Positions 31,834-38,267 of a stretch of 38,267 bases of DNA are shown in pieces; the first letter of the stretch is position 1, and each line of letters starts with the position of its first letter. The stretch lies in NCBI GenBank assembly GCA_049598145.1, contig JBMYNJ010000005.1, forward strand, positions 1 through 38,267, written 5' to 3'. Under the pieces are notes generated by a model. It was not told the DNA's origin and ran no database searches. It saw only the letters and a list, made by a program, of their open reading frames with translations. This stretch comes from WTJH01 sp049598145. GTDB lineage: Bacteria; Bacteroidota; Bacteroidia; Flavobacteriales; Flavobacteriaceae. A program made the translations under genes and the position numbers.

Positions 31834-33133
31834 TATTGTTTTTCGATGATTTAATGGATTTGTGATTGGTCAACTGTTCTTGGGTCGTTGGGTAACTGAT
31901 ACAATCCAGTTGTTGTTTTAATTCGTCTGTCGATTCGAAAAAGCGTTTGCGTAAACTGGAATCGATAGGTTTCGCTTCTGGGAGTTTTTGCTTAAAAGGG
32001 TCTACTTGTTTGCCGTATTTCCAAAAACGATAACACACATGGGGCCCGGAGGTATTGCCTGTCATCCCTACCCATCCGATGATGTCGCCTTGTTTCACAT
32101 ATTGCCCCACCCGAACTTTACGGCGTTTCATATGCAAATATTGGGTGCTATAAATATTGTTATGGCGAACGGTAACATAGTTCCCATTTCCCCGTGTATA
32201 ACTGGATTTTACAACCGTTCCATTGGCTGTGGACATGATGGGCGTTCCTACAGCTGCGGCAAAATCGGTTCCGCGGTGTGGCCGTATTTTATTGCCGTAG
32301 TAGGCAATTCTTCGTTTTAAATTATAGCGGGACGAAATCCGACTAAAAGCCACCGGTGCCCGTAAAAAAGCACGTCTTAAATTTTTAGCACTGTCATCGA
32401 AATAGTCTACAATTCCTTTAAGGCTATCCGTCTGGAATTCGAAAGCATATTGGCCTTTACCCCGGTGCTCAAAATAGGCTGCTTTGATTTTTGAAATCCC
32501 TACCGCTAAGGTATCGTCCACATACTTTTCATCGTAAATTACCTTAAACCGATCCCCTTTATGCAGACGGAAAAAATCGATCGTCCAAGCGTAGATATCG
32601 GCCATATAGAAGCTTAAATCATCATCCAAACCATTGGCGAGCATGGTTTCATAAAGCGAATTTTGAATGACCCCAGAAGCTTCCTTTTCCCGTAGCTCTA
32701 TTGGTTTTTGGACTTCTTGTCCGTAAATACTATCCCGAAGACGGATGATGCTATACTGCATCACATTGGGATGGTAAATAAAATATTCGGGGACGTTTAA
32801 GCTGTCTTGAGGATTGTAGAGTAGTGTGTAGCCTTTCCCCTTTTGCAGACGTCTTAAATTGACCTTTTTCTTCACCTTTTGTACGATGAGATGTACTTCG
32901 GGATAATCGATCCCGTGTGCCTCCAAAATCGCTCCAAACGTATCTCCACGCTTAATTTTTTTTTCGTTGACAATGTATCGATTCATGTCCAACCCAAATC
33001 GCATTTCGGGTTCCGGGATATACACTTTACTCTGAATGGTCTCCGAGACAACTTGCTCCGACTGTTGACAGGCATGGAAAGTCAGGATACCCAACGTCGA
33101 CAGTACACTTAGGAATTTTTTCAAATTAAACAT
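31820..33133 (-). CDS. M23-family peptidase lipoprotein
   Basis: 437 residues. MFNLKKFLSVLSTLGILTFH precedes Ala-Cys, a lipobox, so it is a lipoprotein of the cell envelope. The middle contains a LysM/OapA-like region (KRGDTFGAILEAHGIDYPEV). The C-terminal LytM/M23 domain has HRGTDFAAAVGTPI (the zinc His and Asp of HxxxD), SYTRGNGNYVTVRHNN and YLHMKR. The last motif, normally HxH, reads GPHVCYRFWKYGKQVDP, so the third zinc ligand is Cys instead of His. It should cut peptide cross-links of peptidoglycan. It follows the DUF3108 gene by 10 bases. Confidence 0.9.
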   Translation of the reverse strand: MFNLKKFLSVLSTLGILTFHACQQSEQVVSETIQSKVYIPEPEMRFGLDMNRYIVNEKKIKRGDTFGAILEAHGIDYPEVHLIVQKVKKKVNLRRLQKGKGYTLLYNPQDSLNVPEYFIYHPNVMQYSIIRLRDSIYGQEVQKPIELREKEASGVIQNSLYETMLANGLDDDLSFYMADIYAWTIDFFRLHKGDRFKVIYDEKYVDDTLAVGISKIKAAYFEHRGKGQYAFEFQTDSLKGIVDYFDDSAKNLRRAFLRAPVAFSRISSRYNLKRRIAYYGNKIRPHRGTDFAAAVGTPIMSTANGTVVKSSYTRGNGNYVTVRHNNIYSTQYLHMKRRKVRVGQYVKQGDIIGWVGMTGNTSGPHVCYRFWKYGKQVDPFKQKLPEAKPIDSSLRKRFFESTDELKQQLDCISYPTTQEQLTNHKSIKSSKNNNGTT

Positions 33134-33143
33134 GGGGCAAAAA

Positions 33144-33941
33144 TTATTTCATTTCAATTTCAAAGGGATACTTCAGATTGGAGAAATTGTTCAGGTCGGC
33201 TTTGATGGATCCCACGGCCAAATCGGCCTGAAGACGAACCGGAATTCGGTTTTGATCTTGGGAAACCCAGAGGGTAACACTTTCCTCTTCTCGAAAAACA
33301 CGCCCCGCTTGAACTATAGGCCTGAATTTTAAACAAGGCACCTTTCCAAATTTTGTCGATAATGATTCTCTCCCTAAAAACTTCAATTTGAATACATAGT
33401 TTTCCTTATCAAAAAACATATCTAAAGCATAACTCTCGCCAATTTTTAAACCGTTTTTAGGATAGAAAGTTCTCAAGAAATAAAAGGCTGACATCAGGTC
33501 TTGGGTAAGGGGTCGGATTTCAAAATCTTCCTTTTTCTGATGTTTTTTGTCGTTTACGTGGGCCTTTAATTCGGGATGATCAAAATAAATTTCCGTGTCT
33601 TTGGTGTATCCTCCCTCGTAGATATTGCGGAGAAATTTTTTAGGCAAAACTGTTTTGGGGTCAAAAAAGGTATCGTAATAATCGTCTACACGAAAAAATA
33701 AACGGGCTAAGCCTGTGGTCTTTCCAATACCCGCTGCATGGTAAACAGGGGATTGATCAAGGGTTTCTTTGGTTAATTTTAAGGTTGCATAGCTGGCATT
33801 AAACCACCCGTAATGTATCCGAAATTCGAACCACTCCCCCGACTGGAATGGAAGCTCTGGAGCCTCGTTTGTCGCTTGTGCATAGGACTGAGATCCAAGC
33901 CCCGCTAAAAAAAGGGAATAAATCAATACTTTTTTAAGCAT
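33144..33941 (-). CDS. DUF3108 exported protein
   Basis: 265 residues from ATG 33941; a TTG two codons earlier is less likely. Signal peptide MLKKVLIYSLFLAGLGSQSYA precedes the DUF3108 domain. Typical parts are SGEWFEFRIHYGWFNASYAT near the start, AGIGKTTGLARLFFRVDDYY, the central RPLTQDLMSAFYFLRTFY and the late VTLWVSQDQNRIPVRLQADL. The family is periplasmic or outer-membrane-linked with no agreed function. A -7-type box TATTTTTG (33952-33945) ends three bases before the ATG, which would make a nearly leaderless mRNA if it is used. It is next to the M23 gene, as often in this phylum. Confidence 0.88.
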   Translation of the reverse strand: MLKKVLIYSLFLAGLGSQSYAQATNEAPELPFQSGEWFEFRIHYGWFNASYATLKLTKETLDQSPVYHAAGIGKTTGLARLFFRVDDYYDTFFDPKTVLPKKFLRNIYEGGYTKDTEIYFDHPELKAHVNDKKHQKKEDFEIRPLTQDLMSAFYFLRTFYPKNGLKIGESYALDMFFDKENYVFKLKFLGRESLSTKFGKVPCLKFRPIVQAGRVFREEESVTLWVSQDQNRIPVRLQADLAVGSIKADLNNFSNLKYPFEIEMK

Positions 33942-33985
33942 GTGCAAAAATACAATTTAATCAGGGCTTAAGTGTCATCGGGATG

Positions 33986-36208
33986 TTAAAACCGATAGCC
34001 TAAAGCGAAATATGCAATCAGACTGCCTGGATTTTTCCCTTGAGCTACTTGAATTTCACAAGGCCCTAAAAAGCTCTCATACCCATAACCCAAACTCCAA
34101 CTTTGAATAAAATCTTCAGGTCCTTCATTGAGTCGATCGAAAAGATCGTTGTCCACCAAGCCTGTAGAATAAGTCAGATTCAGGTGATGTTTTTTGGCCC
34201 ATCGAAAATCCATTCGCCCTTTTAATTTTAGATAGCTGTTCCCGTGTAATTGCCAAGGGCGATATCCTAAAAAGTGGAAAGAATTATTGATAAATACACT
34301 GCCATAACCTCCACCGATAAATGGAAATCCAAGGCTTGTTCGTTCCCCATAGGTAAAGCCTCCCGAAAGCTCTGCCTGCAGACTGGTTTGAGTTCCCAAA
34401 GGACTGTTGGATTGATAAATTCCTTTAACAGTAGAGACAAATCGTTGGTCAGAATCTTCTTCGCTCCAATATTGATCCATTCGGGATTGAAACCAAATCC
34501 CTCGAGAAGGAAAATAAATGTCATTGCGTTTGTCAATCGTGATCTCCCCCGAAAAATTCAAATACTGCTGATCGGACAATATGGTATCTCCCAAATCTAA
34601 ATTCCCGCCTGAACGGGTGACATAGGAAAGCGATTTATGTGCAGCTCCCATACGTATTTGCATCCATTCCCCTAAAATACGTTCCAACCGGATGCCGTGG
34701 GTCCAATCCGAAAAGGTCAGATCAAAGGTTCCCTCAGGCAATAGTTCCTGAACCACTTGAGGGAAGTATCTGTGCCAATTGTCTACCGGAGTCGTAAACC
34801 GATGAAAGGAGGAGTGTAGTGCAACTCCCCAATAATAGCCGTTGAAAATGGAATAGTTGAAATTGTAGCGGGGCTGGTCTCCAAAGATCATATCCAGAGA
34901 CCACAAATCATTCGAAAAAAGAGTGTTTCGGTGCGCGATGTTCACTAGTATTGAACTTTTATAGAGGTCGTCGTAATGCAGCCCCAATTTCATCTCAGTT
35001 TTTGCTTGGCGTTCCCTTAAGTTGATCGTCAAAGCATCGGTTTCTTCGGGGTCCCAATAGTAACGGATATTCTGGAAATATTGAGTAGCACTTAAGCGAT
35101 CAATGCCACTTTGGAGGTCGGATAAAGTCAACTTCTCCGGAGGTTTTAATCGCATTTTTCCCAAAACGAATCTTCGGTTATGTTGGTTTAACCCTTCTAT
35201 ATGTACCCTGGAAAGTTGAATCAAGTCCTGTGCTTGAGCTCTAGAATTACTCAAAAAACTCGCTGTAGACCAGTCCATAGCTTGGATTTTAGTCTTCCCG
35301 ATGCGATACCCTTCTTCAATAATTGCCGGACCGTCGGCAAAGGAGAGAATTCCATAGGGGTCTAAAGGGAGTTTGATATAACAATCCGTTTGTTCAACTT
35401 TTTCAGGACGCGTTTCAATCTCGCCAAAATTGGCAATCTGCAATAAAATTTGCGGGGCTGTTTGTAGTTTTTCACGTGTATACAGATCGTCCTGTACATC
35501 AACCCCAATTATATGGGTTAACCCTTTGTCTAAGAGAACTTCTACAGGGTAATTGTCGGAAATCCCGCCATCCATCAGCCAACGCCCTTGATAAGTCACC
35601 GGCTGGAAGAGGGTCGGTAAAGCGGCCGAAGCATTAATGGCTAAAGCAAGATATCCGGAATCGATATACATGCTTTCTCCGGTTTCCAGATCGGTTGCCG
35701 CGCAGATGAATGGAATCGGGAGTTTTTTAAAATCTTGGAAATGATTTTGGCCTTGCAGCCATTGAAACAATAAATGATAAAATTCGCGTCCGGTAGCGAA
35801 AGCAGAGGGTGCACTCCACTTAAATCCATCAAAATCCAAACGAAACGCATAGCGGTCACGAATCTCTTTTTCGTAAAAATCCAATTGTTCTCGAGACAAA
35901 GATTCGCTAAAAAGCTTTTGAAAATCGATGCCCCTAAATAAAGAATCCAACTGCTGGGCAGAATAGCCTGCGGCATACAGTCCCCCGATAACCGCTCCCA
36001 TACTGGACCCGGCGATATAATCGATGGAGATTTGTGCTTCCTCAAGGGCTTTTAATACCCCGATATGCGCTAAACCTTTCGCTCCCCCTCCACTGAGGAC
36101 AAGCCCTACCTTTTGGGGTTGAGTCGGTTCTTGTGCAAAAATGAGAGCAATAAAAATAAAGGCTGAAACGCATTTGGGGCTGAGTTTCTTCCCTCTAAGA
36201 TACGACAA
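33986..36208 (-). CDS. Patatin-like phospholipase fused to an Omp85-type beta-barrel (type Vd secretion-like)
   Basis: 740 residues. A signal-like N-terminus (KKLSPKCVSAFIFIALIFAQ) leads to a patatin lipase domain: GLVLSGGGAKGLAHIGVL (40-45 is the oxyanion loop), nucleophile Ser69 in GSSMG and Asp213 in LMDGG. A POTRA-like stretch (about 310-390) follows, then a surface-antigen barrel of about 350 residues ending YFALGYRF. This is the PlpD/FplA layout: a lipase with its own outer-membrane pore. No ATG lies before the active site. The likely start is TTG 36208, directly after the uvrC stop codon and in the same frame (TAATTG), so translation is probably coupled. Confidence 0.9.
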   Translation of the reverse strand: MSYLRGKKLSPKCVSAFIFIALIFAQEPTQPQKVGLVLSGGGAKGLAHIGVLKALEEAQISIDYIAGSSMGAVIGGLYAAGYSAQQLDSLFRGIDFQKLFSESLSREQLDFYEKEIRDRYAFRLDFDGFKWSAPSAFATGREFYHLLFQWLQGQNHFQDFKKLPIPFICAATDLETGESMYIDSGYLALAINASAALPTLFQPVTYQGRWLMDGGISDNYPVEVLLDKGLTHIIGVDVQDDLYTREKLQTAPQILLQIANFGEIETRPEKVEQTDCYIKLPLDPYGILSFADGPAIIEEGYRIGKTKIQAMDWSTASFLSNSRAQAQDLIQLSRVHIEGLNQHNRRFVLGKMRLKPPEKLTLSDLQSGIDRLSATQYFQNIRYYWDPEETDALTINLRERQAKTEMKLGLHYDDLYKSSILVNIAHRNTLFSNDLWSLDMIFGDQPRYNFNYSIFNGYYWGVALHSSFHRFTTPVDNWHRYFPQVVQELLPEGTFDLTFSDWTHGIRLERILGEWMQIRMGAAHKSLSYVTRSGGNLDLGDTILSDQQYLNFSGEITIDKRNDIYFPSRGIWFQSRMDQYWSEEDSDQRFVSTVKGIYQSNSPLGTQTSLQAELSGGFTYGERTSLGFPFIGGGYGSVFINNSFHFLGYRPWQLHGNSYLKLKGRMDFRWAKKHHLNLTYSTGLVDNDLFDRLNEGPEDFIQSWSLGYGYESFLGPCEIQVAQGKNPGSLIAYFALGYRF

Positions 36209-38005
36209 TTAGCCCAGCTTCTGGAGTTCTTGAAAAAGGATTTTTCCTTTGTTTGGCCCAAGGATTTGTTGGAGTTCGGCTTCCGTAGCCTCTCGAATTC
36301 TTTTAAATGATTTGAACTTTCGAATCAGTTGAGTAGCCGTTTTGGGACCCACTCCAGGAATTTCATCTAAGGCCGAAGACCAAGCATTTTTGCTGCGTTT
36401 TTGTCTATGGAATGTGATTCCGAAACGGTGCGCCTCATTTCGCAGATGCTGAATCACCTTCAAGGTTTCAGACTTTTTATCTAAATAAATGGGGATGGAA
36501 TCTCCGGGGAAAAAGATTTCTTCCAGACGTTTGGCAATCCCTACAATGGCAATTTTTCCTCTTAATTCCAGACGGTCTAAACTTTTCAGAGCAGAAGACA
36601 ATTGTCCTTTTCCTCCATCGATGATGATCAGTTGTGGCAGGGGCTGTTGCTCATCTAAAAGTCTTTTATACCGGCGATAGACGACTTCTTCCATAGAGGC
36701 AAAATCGTCGGGGCCTTCGACGGTTTTAATATTGAAATGACGGTATTCCTTTTTAGAAGGCTTCCCGTTTTTGAACACCACACAGGCAGCCACAGGGTTA
36801 GTTCCCTGAATATTCGAATTGTCGAAACACTCGATATGGGTAGGTTCCGCAGACAGTCTTAAATCCGATTTCATCTGCCCCATTAAGCGTTTCACATGAC
36901 GGTCGGGATCCACGATTTTCATTTGCTTAAAACGCTCCATTCGAAAGAATTTAGCATTGCGTTCCGACAATTCTACTAAGCTGCGTTTGTCGCCCAACTT
37001 GGGAACAGTGACCTTAATTTTGTCCCCCAAATCCAATGAGAAAGGAAGATAAACTTCAGGCGACTGAGAATGGAACCGCTGTCGGATTTCGATCACCGCT
37101 AAGGCCAAAAGATCTGCGTCGGTCTCATCCATTTTCTTCTTGATTTCAAGAGTATGGGAACGAATAATAGACCCATAAGACAACTGTAAAAAGTTGACAT
37201 AGCCATAGCTTTCATCCGAAACAATAGAAAACACATCCACATCGCTAATATTAGGATTTACGACGGTAGACTTGGCCTGATAATTTTCGAGTACCTCAAT
37301 CTTTTCTTTCATTCGTTGCGCTTTTTCAAACTCCATTGCCTCGGCATAGCTTTTCATCAATTGTTTGAATTGGCTTAATGAATGCTTAAAATTCCCTTTG
37401 ATTATAGCCCGAATGGCTTTGATATTTTCATCGTAAATCGCTGCCTCCATTTTGGATTCACAAGGCCCTAAACAATTCCCCAAATGGTATTCCAGACATA
37501 GCTTATACTTTCCGGCCTCAATCTTTGCCGGACTTAAATCATAAGAACAGGTTCGTAAAGGATACAGGCTTTTGATTAAGTCCAACAGGGTACGAATCGT
37601 CTTAAAATTGGTGTAGGGCCCAAAATATTCCGACCCGTCTTTGATGACCCTCCGTGTCGGAAAAACCCTTGGAAAAGGCTCTTTTTTGATACAAATCCAC
37701 GGATAGGTTTTATCGTCTTTAAGCATCACGTTATAGCGGGGCTGATGCTTTTTAATTAAACTGTTTTCCAACAACAGTGCATCCATCTCTGTGGGGACTA
37801 CAATATGCTCAACTCTCTGGATATGTTTGACCAATACTCGAGTACGATTGTTTTCATGAGTTTTGGTAAAGTAAGAACTGACCCGCTTTTTTAGATTTTT
37901 AGCCTTGCCCACATAGAGCAACCGCTCTTGCTTATCGTAGTACTGATAAACACCCGGAGCCTCGGGGAGTGTTTTCAGTTGAAGTTCAATAGCTGCGGAT
38001 TTCAC
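36209..38005 (-). CDS. uvrC: Excinuclease ABC subunit C
   Basis: 598 residues. It makes both incisions in nucleotide-excision repair. The GIY-YIG nuclease is at the N-terminus (APGVYQYYDKQERLLYVGKA, residues 17-36), the UvrB-binding UVR motif is near AEAMEFEKAQRMKEKIEVLE, and the RNase H-like C-terminal domain is seen in CFDNSNIQGTNPVAACVVF and VEGPDDFASMEEVVYRRY. A helix-hairpin-helix pair ends the protein (EIPGVGPKTATQLI). The start appears to be GTG at 38005. The gene diverges from the folate gene with 42 bases between the starts. Confidence 0.96.
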   Translation of the reverse strand: MKSAAIELQLKTLPEAPGVYQYYDKQERLLYVGKAKNLKKRVSSYFTKTHENNRTRVLVKHIQRVEHIVVPTEMDALLLENSLIKKHQPRYNVMLKDDKTYPWICIKKEPFPRVFPTRRVIKDGSEYFGPYTNFKTIRTLLDLIKSLYPLRTCSYDLSPAKIEAGKYKLCLEYHLGNCLGPCESKMEAAIYDENIKAIRAIIKGNFKHSLSQFKQLMKSYAEAMEFEKAQRMKEKIEVLENYQAKSTVVNPNISDVDVFSIVSDESYGYVNFLQLSYGSIIRSHTLEIKKKMDETDADLLALAVIEIRQRFHSQSPEVYLPFSLDLGDKIKVTVPKLGDKRSLVELSERNAKFFRMERFKQMKIVDPDRHVKRLMGQMKSDLRLSAEPTHIECFDNSNIQGTNPVAACVVFKNGKPSKKEYRHFNIKTVEGPDDFASMEEVVYRRYKRLLDEQQPLPQLIIIDGGKGQLSSALKSLDRLELRGKIAIVGIAKRLEEIFFPGDSIPIYLDKKSETLKVIQHLRNEAHRFGITFHRQKRSKNAWSSALDEIPGVGPKTATQLIRKFKSFKRIREATEAELQQILGPNKGKILFQELQKLG

Positions 38006-38047
38006 ACAACGAAGTTAATTCATTTTATTTGTGTTAAAAACCTCCTG

Positions 38048-38267
38048 ATGCGCTACACCAAAGCAGAAACAGGAGCTTATTTTACTTCCAAAAGGGAAGA
38101 GGTTACAGCAGTACAGGTAGAAGATTGGAGTTTAGAGATTGCCAACCAACTGGCTCAAATGGACCTTTGGAAGTCATCAGTTTTTCACTTGTTTTTAAGT
38201 ATACCCCATAAAAAGGAAGTAGATACCGAACCCCTGCTAACCCTTCTTCAGGGAAAAGACAAATCCG
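38048..38267 (+). CDS. 5-formyltetrahydrofolate cyclo-ligase, 3'-truncated by window edge
   Basis: 73 codons are visible from ATG 38048. The sequence reads MRYTKAETGAYFTSKREEVT, then SLEIANQLAQMDLWKSSVFH, LFLSIPHKKEVDTEPLL and LLQGKDKS. The pattern, a helix with 'KRxxxTxxxxxxxSxxIAxxL', then 'xxxFLSIxxKxEVxTxxLLxxL', is the N-terminus of the enzyme that turns 5-formyl-THF into 5,10-methenyl-THF with ATP. The substrate and Mg sites are beyond the window, so the call rests on the N-terminal third. It is divergent from uvrC. Confidence 0.82.
   Translation, partial: MRYTKAETGAYFTSKREEVTAVQVEDWSLEIANQLAQMDLWKSSVFHLFLSIPHKKEVDTEPLLTLLQGKDKS

Noticed and set aside
33945..33952. TATTTTTG -7 match directly before the DUF3108 ATG as a separate promoter feature
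   Set aside because: It would start transcription at or inside the start codon and has no -33 element, so it is only noted in the gene entry.

Overview
The window looks like chromosomal DNA of a member of the Bacteroidota, most likely a marine-type Flavobacteriaceae. The evidence is two TonB-dependent outer-membrane receptors, an L32 and a thymidine kinase of the Bacteroidota type, DUF3108, M23 and patatin/Omp85 envelope proteins, several promoters of the TAnnTTTG type, and weak or absent Shine-Dalgarno sequences before almost every gene. It is mostly ordinary housekeeping DNA. There are no rRNA or tRNA genes, CRISPR arrays, insertion sequences or phage genes. Both ends cut through genes.

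Layout. 1-2132: 3'-part of an outer-membrane beta-barrel receptor. 2324-3804: two minus-strand genes of unknown role, the second translationally coupled to a Baeyer-Villiger-type flavin monooxygenase (to 5251). 5349-6250: a small eight-cysteine protein with a Crp/Fnr regulator that has a CRP-like palindrome at its own promoter. 6327-8838: a secreted protein, three tightly packed small genes (one previously too short to notice) and aldose 1-epimerase. 8927-12558: alpha/beta hydrolase, a candidate small RNA, a coiled-coil lipoprotein, a SOUL heme protein and an FMN reductase. 12749-13321: three small membrane-protein genes, including DUF2905 and a 35-residue Trp-rich peptide. 13996-14181: a possible stand-alone transcript with a very strong Shine-Dalgarno sequence. 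14204-15478: Na+/H+ antiporter.

15481-25563: core biosynthesis. Riboflavin synthase diverges from pdxA, followed by the conserved yceD-rpmF / fabH-accB-accC block for ribosome and fatty-acid synthesis. Asd runs convergent to accC. Alanine racemase and thymidine kinase are on the minus strand. A conserved hypothetical gene, a DoxX-like gene, rsmI and recJ follow on the plus strand to 27258. 27302-30134: a TonB-dependent receptor on the plus strand, flanked on both sides by decayed fragments of a minus-strand outer-membrane protein gene. 30196-38005: a compact minus-strand run uvrC, patatin/Omp85, DUF3108, M23 lipoprotein and pgi. The 5' end of a 5-formyltetrahydrofolate cyclo-ligase gene diverges from it.

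The observations I rate highest are the short transcript with an anti-Shine-Dalgarno-complementary leader near 14110, the Crp/Fnr regulator with its operator and eight-cysteine partner, the receptor sitting inside the relic of another outer-membrane gene, and the candidate small RNA near 9864. All functional proposals for these are inference from sequence reading; nothing was searched or folded by computer.
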